From Cellulophaga sp. HaHaR_3_176 (GTDB lineage: Bacteria; Bacteroidota; Bacteroidia; Flavobacteriales; Flavobacteriaceae), in NCBI RefSeq assembly GCF_019021925.1, contig NZ_CP058990.1, positions 3,250,001 through 3,314,000 of the forward strand: a stretch of DNA of 64,000 bases, given 5' to 3'. The notes under the pieces were generated by a model. The model was not told where the DNA came from and did no database searches. It was given only the letters and a program-made list of their open reading frames with translations. Shown here in pieces: positions 30,001 through 35,195 of the stretch (the first letter of the stretch is position 1; every line of letters starts with the position of its first letter). Both the position numbers and the translations under genes were made by a program.

Positions 30001-32528
30001 GCTCTAGATTCGAACTCACAAGAATTAGGAATTATATTACCAGAACTATCTACTTGTCTGATATCAATTCTATATTCACCATTAGTAGCAATATCAAAAG
30101 AAGAACCATTATTGGCACTAAAAGGGACAACAACTGCACTATTAGCTACATCAAATAATTGGTACGCATAACCTGGACGTGATGGCACTGAAATAAAACC
30201 ATCAGTATCACAATATATATGATCAAAATCAGGTTCAGTATCTAGCTCATTTTTAAATGCTGTAAAGTAAAAATCGCTAGAACAACCATTATCGTATTCT
30301 AAAACTAGTCTATACTTTCCGGTTTCACTCAGTTCAAAAGAATTACCAGAAGCAATATCAGAATAACAACTGTTGTTTTTATTAGGACATGAAGGATCAT
30401 CATTAGTACAAGTGTCACTAAATTTTTGCCATCTTATACCGTCTATATCTGCTATATTTAATTGAATTGTTTCTGTAGCAGAAGAACCACATAAAAATAT
30501 ATTTGTTAAAAACTGTCCATCGATACTACATCTCAGAATTTCTCCTTGGATATCATTAAATGGGTCAGCGTCACTATTTACTTCATTAAAATAGTCTGTT
30601 ATAGGGTTAGTTTGTGTAGTTCCATAAAGTTCTACAGTAAAAACTTCTTGAAAACCTTTACATGGGTCTGCAACAATTTTATCTACAATATAACTACCTG
30701 GTAATGTTGCAGAAAATGTACTTGGATCGTTATCAGAATCACTATCAGTTATTACAGTATCAATACTAGTATTAATTACTCCATCTTCATCAACATCTTT
30801 ATACCAAATGTAAGAATCGAAGTTATCACCAGCATCTAACAATACATCTGAACCACATAAAGTTGCTGTTTTTAAAATTTTACAATCACTTAAATCATCT
30901 AATAAAAAGTTAGTTGCGCCAGGGGTTACAAAACCACAATCATCAAAATCGGTAACACTAGGATCGTCAGTTATTTGATAATCATTGTCAATACCTCTAT
31001 ATTTTGAATATGCGATATTTTCGATTAAATCAGAACATGCATTTACAAAATCAAAACATGTTTCGGCTACTCGTACACCCATTCGAATACTTTCAAGTGG
31101 ACCTTCACTTTCAACTAAGTTATCAGGTATCGTAAAGATTATAGTTTTTGTTGCATCGTCGTAAACATAAGTAACGCCTGCGGGCACTTCTACACTTGTT
31201 TCGTTTAAAGTTACATTGGCAGGTAATACATCGCGTATGGTGTACTCTGTAGCATCATCATTACCAATATTTTTAAATGATAAAACATAATCTAAGTTTT
31301 GCCCTAAATTAACACCTTGTCCAGTAATATCGTTACCAGCAACATCTTCTACTCTTTTTTCTAAAATTATTTTAGGTTCAATAATATCAACAGCAAATGT
31401 TACCAAAAAAGCACCAAAAGCATCACCTCGGGTGTTTAACCTAAGGGTTGCACTTGTTTCTGAATTGGCAATAAGGTTATTGTTATTATTGTTTAATGTA
31501 AATATATCAGCATCATAACCTAATGTATTTGTGCTTGCTATATTTCTATCAGTTACATTAGCACCATCAATAGTAATATTTGAATTGAAAAAATTACTTT
31601 CTAGGTTACCGGTGTTTGATAGTCTTGTAAAACCAGGGTTTAATGGTGTTTGAATTTCAAACGAATCACCAGAAATACTTCTATCACCTTCAACAACTCC
31701 AGCTCCTAATTTTGCTTTTACGTTTCCATTAGGTATAGTATTAAAACCAGAAATATTAATATCAACATTTGTTGTACCTCTAACCCCTGCATAACCATCA
31801 AAAGTAGAAATATATCTACCTGGCGCATTAGTATCTTCATAAATTATAACAAGAGTCCAACCACCAGCACCACCAGTAGTGTTACCTCTTGTTGCTCTAA
31901 TGTTTGCAACAGTATATTCTCCTGTTGGGTCAGCTAATGCCTGTATTTGGTTGGTTACGTTTTTGTAACATACGTAAGGTGAATCTGTAAAATTAACATT
32001 GTCATAAATAATATCATCTTCTTCGCCAACGGCATCTGGGTTGTTATCAGCCACTATATCTACATAACTTCCTCCTGGTACTTTTAACTTTACGGTTGTA
32101 AAATCTAATCGGTTATTATCATTAGGCAATGTTGATCTATACCATGAATTGCGAACTTCTCTTTCGTAGTTTGCAGACCAATAAAGGCCAGCGTAATACA
32201 CTTTAGAACAGTCGGGCAGTGTTAAACCAGCACTACTTGAACTGAATGTTGTATTATCGTTATCAATATCAATATATTCTCTATGAAAACTATTGTTATT
32301 ACCGCTCCCGTTATAAGGGACATTAGCAGAATTGTTATTATCACGCCTATTGGTAATTGCATTAGAAACAAAAGTATAATCACCTTTTATTTTTATATAC
32401 GAATTTCCTCCATCCTGTAAACGAGGTACAAAAGGTACCTCAAGTTGAGAATGTCCGACGAAGAGTCCTGTAAAGAATATAAATAGGACTAAAAAGAGGT
32501 TATTTTTTTTCAAAAACAAAGTTTTCAT
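18039..32528 (-). CDS. Giant SprB-like T9SS surface adhesin, about forty repeated modules
   Basis: The 4829-residue protein starts with a signal peptide (residues 1-28). An N-terminal beta domain of about 350 residues follows, then a DUF11-like domain (about 385-490; DYVLSFKNIGNDDATEYTIR). About forty SprB-type modules of 70-100 residues come next, each with an entry like TNVTCFGGTDGTITF, a central PYxYSIDGG and an exit like GTYTVxVxDxxGC. A jelly-roll-like domain interrupts them at about 1290-1490. The C-terminus (about 4745-4829; IPNFFTPDGNGENDVWIPKN) is a type B sorting domain, so the protein is sent to the surface by the T9SS. SprB of F. johnsoniae is the gliding adhesin; whether this is its ortholog or a paralog is open. 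It precedes a PorP/SprF gene by 20 bases. Confidence 0.92.
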   Translation of the reverse strand: MKTLFLKKNNLFLVLFIFFTGLFVGHSQLEVPFVPRLQDGGNSYIKIKGDYTFVSNAITNRRDNNNSANVPYNGSGNNNSFHREYIDIDNDNTTFSSSSAGLTLPDCSKVYYAGLYWSANYEREVRNSWYRSTLPNDNNRLDFTTVKLKVPGGSYVDIVADNNPDAVGEEDDIIYDNVNFTDSPYVCYKNVTNQIQALADPTGEYTVANIRATRGNTTGGAGGWTLVIIYEDTNAPGRYISTFDGYAGVRGTTNVDINISGFNTIPNGNVKAKLGAGVVEGDRSISGDSFEIQTPLNPGFTRLSNTGNLESNFFNSNITIDGANVTDRNIASTNTLGYDADIFTLNNNNNNLIANSETSATLRLNTRGDAFGAFLVTFAVDIIEPKIILEKRVEDVAGNDITGQGVNLGQNLDYVLSFKNIGNDDATEYTIRDVLPANVTLNETSVEVPAGVTYVYDDATKTIIFTIPDNLVESEGPLESIRMGVRVAETCFDFVNACSDLIENIAYSKYRGIDNDYQITDDPSVTDFDDCGFVTPGATNFLLDDLSDCKILKTATLCGSDVLLDAGDNFDSYIWYKDVDEDGVINTSIDTVITDSDSDNDPSTFSATLPGSYIVDKIVADPCKGFQEVFTVELYGTTQTNPITDYFNEVNSDADPFNDIQGEILRCSIDGQFLTNIFLCGSSATETIQLNIADIDGIRWQKFSDTCTNDDPSCPNKNNSCYSDIASGNSFELSETGKYRLVLEYDNGCSSDFYFTAFKNELDTEPDFDHIYCDTDGFISVPSRPGYAYQLFDVANSAVVVPFSANNGSSFDIATNGEYRIDIRQVDSSGNIIPNSCEFESRAVGIRNTNFEVNLKSTDENCNALGSINVQVLDSRGNYNYDLRFNDGITHSYGVGTRVREANAETTNNYTFENLNPDDYTVIVTTQDGCTDTKNITVGKVEDIRLSAVTLTNIGCSPGLIELTAGGGFPDPEYSFAIWSKDGTDLHTINPDGTLDIPASDYQVENIFEFGYETSGGPTEADPSAPFINTKVPNENGTYQFVVIDGNGCYTISNAVVIEDRGDMTISITDDTPVTCSGNNDASITINTVNGVGPFEYSIDGGATFEDTATFVGLSAGTYNIEVSDTSGCTVTETHVISETATLSASAGVSRDVTCDPAGAQVRITNVVGGQAPYTYSFDGGSTFGTSSVAILPPGNYNTVVVKDALGCEFPMTVYVEDFPIEPVITPVVDYNCDGSGNITLNSDISTYDYTYEIDGTLNSPDETSNVISNLAAGVYEIKTNYVSQTPPTPSLLLVENFGSGSTTSSTNTVGYTYEDQTGNAPGDNNSNIDDYEYTVTSRLVSPYSSWINPIDHTTGTRTGNGRYLVINVGTPATGQVIYTKTINDVIPNQPLRVSLWILNLLKSTSSGLDPNLIIEVQETSTGIPVQTIRTGDIAKNTGETDWTEFSVDLNPGSNTTLEFVIRTDKVGNNGNDVAIDDIEIFQIPEVCELSVLSTVEIEDDKAFSANYISSTNVTCFGGTDGTITFEVNSFDPATGFEYSTDGGVTYTTSLTSPVTTPAVLAAGTRTIDIRRVNEQTCIVQVTRDITQPTSIVVTNAQVAYDCATDASIKVTATGGTPGYEYQLENASDNSITHAYQTTDTFTNVADGTYNIRVKDIRNCDIVAPNPVIIDNQDAVSFIAVPEPCYSGLSDGKITVTAAGGYSGYLFSIDNGPFEAPTPSSSNTFEFTNLGSGDHIINVQDLLGCTTASQTITINPKLSVTATANPVTTCATTTDVTITAIGGDANYVYAIVDNGVTPVDADFSSTNVIARAPGNYDVYVRDNGGVVDFCFDAFDITITQNDPIAIVETVTDVTCFGGDNGAISLAVTGGNAPYRYSIDNGTTYRTIDGNFANLTQGTYSVLVEDADLCTQPLSVTVGQPAVISATVALTTDYTCNADGVITVTNPIGGSGNYQYSLNGGSWTASTTTGTVYNGLKDGTYTVQIRDANATTCSINLTPVITINPLPVAPTLEGTVTYNCDGTGNITITPFDATYTYTLNGLDQPGNNVFTNIVTGNQTITVDYGRNCDTDIVVNVATGNELTASITSPINVSCFGGTDGGFTINASNFGISGFEYSIDGGTNFVGPFTTSQNVTTLSAQTYTVEIRDFDTNSCSISLSQELTQPTEVTATASITSAFTCDNTGATITAIANGGTPTYTYQLETNTGTIIRAYQPTATFNNVPSNASGENYIVRILDSRNCTNTVTPAVTVDAPEVPTFTATPTACYSGANDGTIQVDITSIPGNENFQFSINGGSWITPSPVSGTTYTFTGLANGSYTIDVKDGFGCDALQETVVLSPQLVVTTTVVDVSSCNDGSITVNATGGNGTLVYAIVPANTDPTGLYTTTNNLTVTNAMATANPAGYDVYVLDNNGVSSLCSYTEEDIIVNTAATLTITGTPTDPECYDGLGSIDALASGGNMPYTYALTDLSPADGIDYSVSYSNINSTTNAFSGIGVGDYEITITDANGCAVTSTTITINNAVEITADIVPILPVDCDDPDPLLYGFEFTNVVTPTGTIEYSADGGATWQNSNELRGYPSGTAVNPSIRVTLASGTICQKDFDRYIIPYPLDSLDITLFPQILDCNDLQVTVRGSNGDDTNGYRYTYTDDPANFGTSTPVWTARIPAGTSHTFANIDPTTPQLPGLPLLVPGRTYVFYVEDTAGCIRQSNVNVNDVVLDIPIKITTEVIPSCFNSTPGVGNGEITFTLNPIASSTQMRWEVYQLGNSSPIAVSGAIVPAPASNVPYNNTINVPGLAEGEYYIEVWQTDGTTDTCRGGSENVLVDQLRELTATATPTRDISCNLPGLITVDAITGGGGAPYTYDLTGPAGFTAVTGLTSNPIQIPVNSPAGDYIVTLNDQYGCPVTLAPVTLGLSPNPTIAVTQDNCAAPISLTATGTSAAGNLRYAIVAAGDPMPTNYLDNNGLFTNVTPGAYDVYVIDDNGCTAVEPAYIVNPVLSAKAELTKLLDCTSTPDATITIEALTGSGNYEYSISGAATVAQTTLTSPFVYDASVAGDYIITVYDTATPNSVSCNRVFTVNVPVRVEPVISSIQATDITCIGDNDGTINITALDNGTGPYTFEITSLDGTPVSIAPTTNTNNSAEFTALAPTTTASGYIVTVTGNATTNNCSTDSSSVLIVEPTAVNVTIDPIADVVQFLCTPNTNSENNATITVNTVSGGSNTFVRYVFENTSTATIVQDGSSNVYTETNLAGGSYTINVYDDKGCVGSTTTTINAFDELLPATITIDEAISCTNLGEDITINAFGSITDSSTPAGLANYEFRLLPGAFGTVNQFTDLAEGNHTFEVRNVNTNCIVTISHSVSNPNTFNVAIASTTDVVCKDSATGTATFTVTDPTYTGTYSWEVFNADTTTTGITGNSSDLTATGLEDGDYYVTFTQDGIPTCDNQQPFSIAEPTDYLTAAAPEVTPITCSPTDNGIIEIVGVNGGWGNYAYYVSKTDIADPNVASNYVATPRFENLDAGSYFIYVIDSRGCPIQLTNINLDIPTPITADLQINNENCSNFEGTIQVINETGGQGSNYSYLLQRFDGTSFVNFRAIQTEDTFNNLGEGRYQVIVSDQWGCSGIATEIALFDEIVPLATIIKPIDCTADNGGQITITQTGGSGTYGYSGTFPDGSPLTANTDGIFTTLTQSGIYTFTISDGTCIKTITKNLPARIDPATPTIDGFTDVTCNGSNDGTITVSIVNNGLEPYVFQITNMDGSIVTINPTSATNTSAVFTNLVPTSGTGYIITVTGDNDCTSTITQTIAQPAVLTVGAPVITEFECTAANTTNFATITVDNVNGGSGDYVRYVFVNTDTSTTVQDGSNNSYTETNLAGGNYSVTVYDSNNCSEIVTTSIIPFVGITTPTVNVDNDITCNGNDEDITVGVTITPVSATPNLEYTITSTNGYNQTRTSTSASESFTALGLGNYVITITNTDTGCFVRTIHEITDPKEIEVTAVKATDEECLNDGVNGGSFNVTINGYSGGYDYQVFRSDGTIYSPIQSGNTSTPLVVDDLPGGSYYVEITETDANSTFCSDNSNAVTIIAPEFAITALINEQSNVTCSNNKGGILVDPSGGKGPYTITIASATQTFTESNVQAFIFKDLSAGTFNVTVTDALGCVFTDSQVLIEPTPIDATISNDIVLDCYGDDTGFVTATVTAGGLGTLQYRLNTYDSTGTVIISTSVAQNSNTFSGLLSGLYSISVADEVSCFDETPIARISDPIEVFGSLTMTQSITCVNDLELLLTANGGSAPYSYSLDGTTFTAFNNGNQHIINTLPSGNAAAGTYRYYVRDSFNCLSILSNEIKADAVSPILIAVDETNAIIYCNGDDSAVLSARASGGLGNYFYELLDSPTSTTPLQGPITNGIFRNLSAGDYYIKVTSQDCEEVTTVITIDEPTPLVYTDDYSAVICAGDSNGYINVSLSGGSGDYKYAISPDTAKFDVINNFTDLEPGTYTVIAQDINGCFIEREYVIAESQAIVIDAIPSGETCLGSNDGSINIIPTGGVAPYSTRLQNTGFVADLFTYNDLAPGTYDVYVRDDLGCETSIQVVINEGVNLKASVEPIYECSGVVPDNYLLVTHEDTSVEGQALYQLDDENSTDVRLEPSFTNIPAGNHTLIVSLNGCIEMIPFTIENFDPLTLSLQNININEITAIATGGDGNYTFYFDDKNNGDDNTIFINRSGTYTVRVVDGNGCETIQTIEMEFIDIEIPNFFTPDGNGENDVWIPKNLEGFPNILTIIFDRYGREVYRMGANDKGWEGFYQNTELPTGDYWYVIKLQGENDDREFVGHFTLYR
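20275..21390 (-). repeat. Multi-module block B, copy 2 (inside the giant adhesin)
   Basis: Residues about 3713-4084. It begins TDVTCNGSNDGTITV and includes VRYVFVNTDTSTTVQDGSNN and YTETNLAGGNYSVTVYD, so it is collinear with block B copy 1. Boundaries are approximate. Confidence 0.6.
22145..23290 (-). repeat. Multi-module block B, copy 1 (inside the giant adhesin)
   Basis: Residues about 3080-3461. It begins TDITCIGDNDGTINI and includes VRYVFENTSTATIVQDGSSN and YTETNLAGGSYTINVYD. It is collinear with 20275-21390. Boundaries are approximate. Confidence 0.6.
25260..26490 (-). repeat. Multi-module block A, copy 2 (inside the giant adhesin)
   Basis: Residues about 2013-2423. The modules are collinear with block A copy 1 (YNCDGTGNIT, CFGGTDGGF, TPTYTYQLE, CYSGANDG, GYDVYVLDNNG), without the jelly-roll-like insertion. 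Boundaries are approximate. Confidence 0.6.
27025..28840 (-). repeat. Multi-module block A, copy 1 (inside the giant adhesin)
   Basis: Residues about 1229-1834. The order of modules (YNCDG-G-GNIT, CFGGTDG, TP-YEYQLE, CYSGLSDG, NYDVYVRDNGG) is the same as in 25260-26490. It differs in carrying the jelly-roll-like domain of about 200 residues between its first and second module. Boundaries are approximate. Confidence 0.6.
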
Positions 32529-32994
32529 TTGCTATATTTTGGTTTGATACTGTAATTTTATTTTCTAGGACTCAATTTTAAAATGCCAGTAATTGAATTG
32601 CTTTAAATCGTTTTATTTCAAAAAAGCTCGTTATACTACATTTACAAACAAATATGATTCATATACACTAGCTTCAAAATTTATTGTTGTAGTATGGTAT
32701 TTTTATGTTGTGAAAGCCATTTTTAGTAGGGTCTTCATTTTTTTTACTGACATTCTTACAATCTTGAAATTGAATAGTAGTAAACCTTACTTTTTGCGTA
32801 AATGGTGTCGTATATATGAAATTTCACAACATTTTTAATTTTTTATAAGAAGATGTTTGAACTTAAAATTTTATTATTTTTTGAAGTAGAACAGAGATTT
32901 ATCTAGAATGATTTTGAGTATTCTTTAAATAAAAAAGAGGGCATTAAAATTTAATTTTAATGCCCTCTTTTTTATTTTTTTAAACAGCTGTTTT
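32529..32994. other. Spacer upstream of the giant adhesin; no gene seen
   Basis: About 470 bases separate the adhesin start from the end of the next minus-strand gene. It should hold the adhesin promoter, but no clean TAnnTTTG box on the minus strand was found near the start. A plus-strand open frame at 32593-32838 looks like noise (no motif, Phe/Tyr/Lys-rich). The terminator at 32931-32973 fills the right end. Confidence 0.5.
32931..32973. terminator. Long symmetric terminator
   Basis: Two perfect 21-base complementary arms are separated by a single base, with GAGGGCATTAAAATT as the core of the left arm and A/T runs at the ends. It lies just after the minus-strand gene ending at 32995. Confidence 0.85.
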
Positions 32995-35154
32995 CTAGGT
33001 AACCAAGCTAGGTGTAATTCTCATAATCCACATTTTTTGATCGTATGAGTTATTTATTTTTGAGTAGTATGATATTAATGCATTATTCCAAGAACCGTGC
33101 TTTTTTAAATATACATAACGATAATTGTTTTCAGGGTTGATAAAGTAACTTGCATTTAACCCTTGAGCGTTTAAAACTTTTACAAAGTTGTTTGCATTTT
33201 TTGCACTAGCAAATACATTTGCAATAATATAGTAACCACCACCTACACCATTAAATTTGTAGTTTTTTACTGTTGGGTTGGTTGTCGCTAAATTATCTTG
33301 TACAGCAGAACTTTTCTTTAAATTTTCAACATTATATTTAGATGCTTTCTCTCTAATTTTTTGAGAATTATTAGCGTAAGCAGAGTCAGAATAGTTAGAG
33401 TTATCTACATTCATAATCCACATTTCGCCAGAATAATTAGAATCTGCTTTTGATTTGTATGAAGATAAAGCATCGTTCCAAGAATTATGTTGCTTTAAAT
33501 ACACATATTTTAAACCATTATTTTTATTTTCAAAATAATCAGCTTCAATACCTTTGTCTCTTAAATCATCTATAAATTTATTCATATAATGTGTATTCTT
33601 ATACACATTTGCAACAATGTAAAAGCCATCATTAACACCTTCTAAATTGGTAAATTTTCGACTCTTGACATTATTCTTTTTTGCGATTTGAGTAAATGCA
33701 TCAACCTTTTTTTCCGTAGGTGTATTAACTTTTTTGGTAACTGAAGTCGGCCTTGTATTCGTAATTACAAGAGCATCATCAGTATTTTTTATACTGATTG
33801 GTTTTTTGTTATCTAAATTTAAGGGCTCTTTATTATTAGTTATATTCTGAGTTTCTGAAGTTTTTGGGGTGTTTGATGCAACTTCAGTAGCATCTTTATC
33901 AATTACATTATTTAGTAAATACATTTTTTTAGCTCGTTCTTCAACAGTTGGTTTTTTACCGTTAGTTTCACGTCTAACCATTTGCATTACCATTTCAAAC
34001 CTTCTTTCTAAATCACCATTTCTACTAGCTTCTATGGAGTCTTGTCTAAACATAAGCTCAGCAATAACCTCGTTATTTTCAGTAAGGGCTTTTCTTAAGC
34101 TTTCAATTTCTTCATCTTTAGATGTTAGTGTTAGCTCTTCAGTATCTTCAAGTAAATCATTATTCTTAACAAGTTCATCAGAATCTTCTAAAAGAACTCT
34201 ATCTTCAGTTAAGTTAGGTGTAATTGAATAAGCAAAAGATATTTCATGCGTAACTCCAAAGTTATCAAAATTGTTTGATAAACCTTTTTCCATCGTATAC
34301 CCTAATGATAGTCTTTTACTAAGGTTAAAGCCTACACCTGCTGCAGCACCATAGTAAGTATCATAACCACCTTGTACCCAACCTAATTTTGGTAAATCTA
34401 AAACAAGACTACCACCTAATATAAGATCTTTGTCAGCAACTCTATATTTTTGACCTGCTTTTTTAACCCGTAATAATGGCATTAACCTAGCACCTTCCAT
34501 TACACCAATACCATTTTCAAACTGATGGGTATATTGTAAGTGTGTAGAAAATGTTTTATCACCAAATTCGGTAATAGATTCATTAGTTCTTAAGTTATAA
34601 TCAAATAAGTTTTCAGCAAAAACACCAAAGTCAAATTTACCATATGAAAGGTTAAATCCAGGTTGAAAAGATAATAAATTACTATCCTGTAAACCATTTA
34701 AAAAAGGATCTTCACCTTCAACAGTACTTGTTCTAGTTCTGTCAAGACCGGTTCTATAATACGATACGTTTGCACCGAATGTAAAATTACTTTTATCGCT
34801 TAATTTAACTCCATAAGCGTAGTTTGCTAGAACCCCATAATTAGTTAATACGCCAGACTGTTGAGAGTATAAACTTAAACCAAGCCCCGTTCTATCATTC
34901 ATACGACCACTATAACTTAAAAAATAAGTTTGGTTATTATCTTGGAAGGTAGAAGATTGATTTCTGTGCAATAAATTAAAATACGATTTATCTTCCCTAA
35001 CAGTTGAAAACGTAGGGTTTATTAAGAACCTATTAAACTTTAGTAGATTTTGCGACGGAACGTCGTAAGTTAAATACGGATCTTCTTCTTGTGCACTTAG
35101 TCTTGTAAGTGCAAGAAGACATATAAATATGTATATTAAATTTCTTTTAAGCAT
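32995..35154 (-). CDS. PorP/SprF-like outer-membrane protein fused to coiled coil and two SPOR-like repeats
   Basis: The 719-residue protein begins with a signal peptide (MLKRNLIYIFICLLALTRLSAQ). A PorP/SprF-type barrel of about 290 residues follows (LLKFNRFLINPTFSTVREDK near the start). A charged coiled coil comes at about 325-400, a Thr/Asn/Lys-rich linker after it, and two related repeats at about 505-585 and 637-718. Each repeat reads YIVANVY/YIIANVF, then KYVYLKQHNSW or RYVYLKKHGSW and ends in MWIM. The repeats resemble SPOR-type peptidoglycan-binding domains. The design suggests an outer-membrane protein tied to the cell wall. It lies 41 bases downstream of a T9SS type B substrate gene and is its probable partner. 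Confidence 0.82.
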   Translation of the reverse strand: MLKRNLIYIFICLLALTRLSAQEEDPYLTYDVPSQNLLKFNRFLINPTFSTVREDKSYFNLLHRNQSSTFQDNNQTYFLSYSGRMNDRTGLGLSLYSQQSGVLTNYGVLANYAYGVKLSDKSNFTFGANVSYYRTGLDRTRTSTVEGEDPFLNGLQDSNLLSFQPGFNLSYGKFDFGVFAENLFDYNLRTNESITEFGDKTFSTHLQYTHQFENGIGVMEGARLMPLLRVKKAGQKYRVADKDLILGGSLVLDLPKLGWVQGGYDTYYGAAAGVGFNLSKRLSLGYTMEKGLSNNFDNFGVTHEISFAYSITPNLTEDRVLLEDSDELVKNNDLLEDTEELTLTSKDEEIESLRKALTENNEVIAELMFRQDSIEASRNGDLERRFEMVMQMVRRETNGKKPTVEERAKKMYLLNNVIDKDATEVASNTPKTSETQNITNNKEPLNLDNKKPISIKNTDDALVITNTRPTSVTKKVNTPTEKKVDAFTQIAKKNNVKSRKFTNLEGVNDGFYIVANVYKNTHYMNKFIDDLRDKGIEADYFENKNNGLKYVYLKQHNSWNDALSSYKSKADSNYSGEMWIMNVDNSNYSDSAYANNSQKIREKASKYNVENLKKSSAVQDNLATTNPTVKNYKFNGVGGGYYIIANVFASAKNANNFVKVLNAQGLNASYFINPENNYRYVYLKKHGSWNNALISYYSKINNSYDQKMWIMRITPSLVT

Positions 35155-35195
35155 GGTCTTGATTATGGTGGTACTCTGTGGTTATTTAATAACGC

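Noticed and set aside
32593..32838. Plus-strand open frame in the spacer upstream of the adhesin
   Set aside because: Phe/Tyr/Lys-rich, no start context, no motif and no following terminator on that strand.
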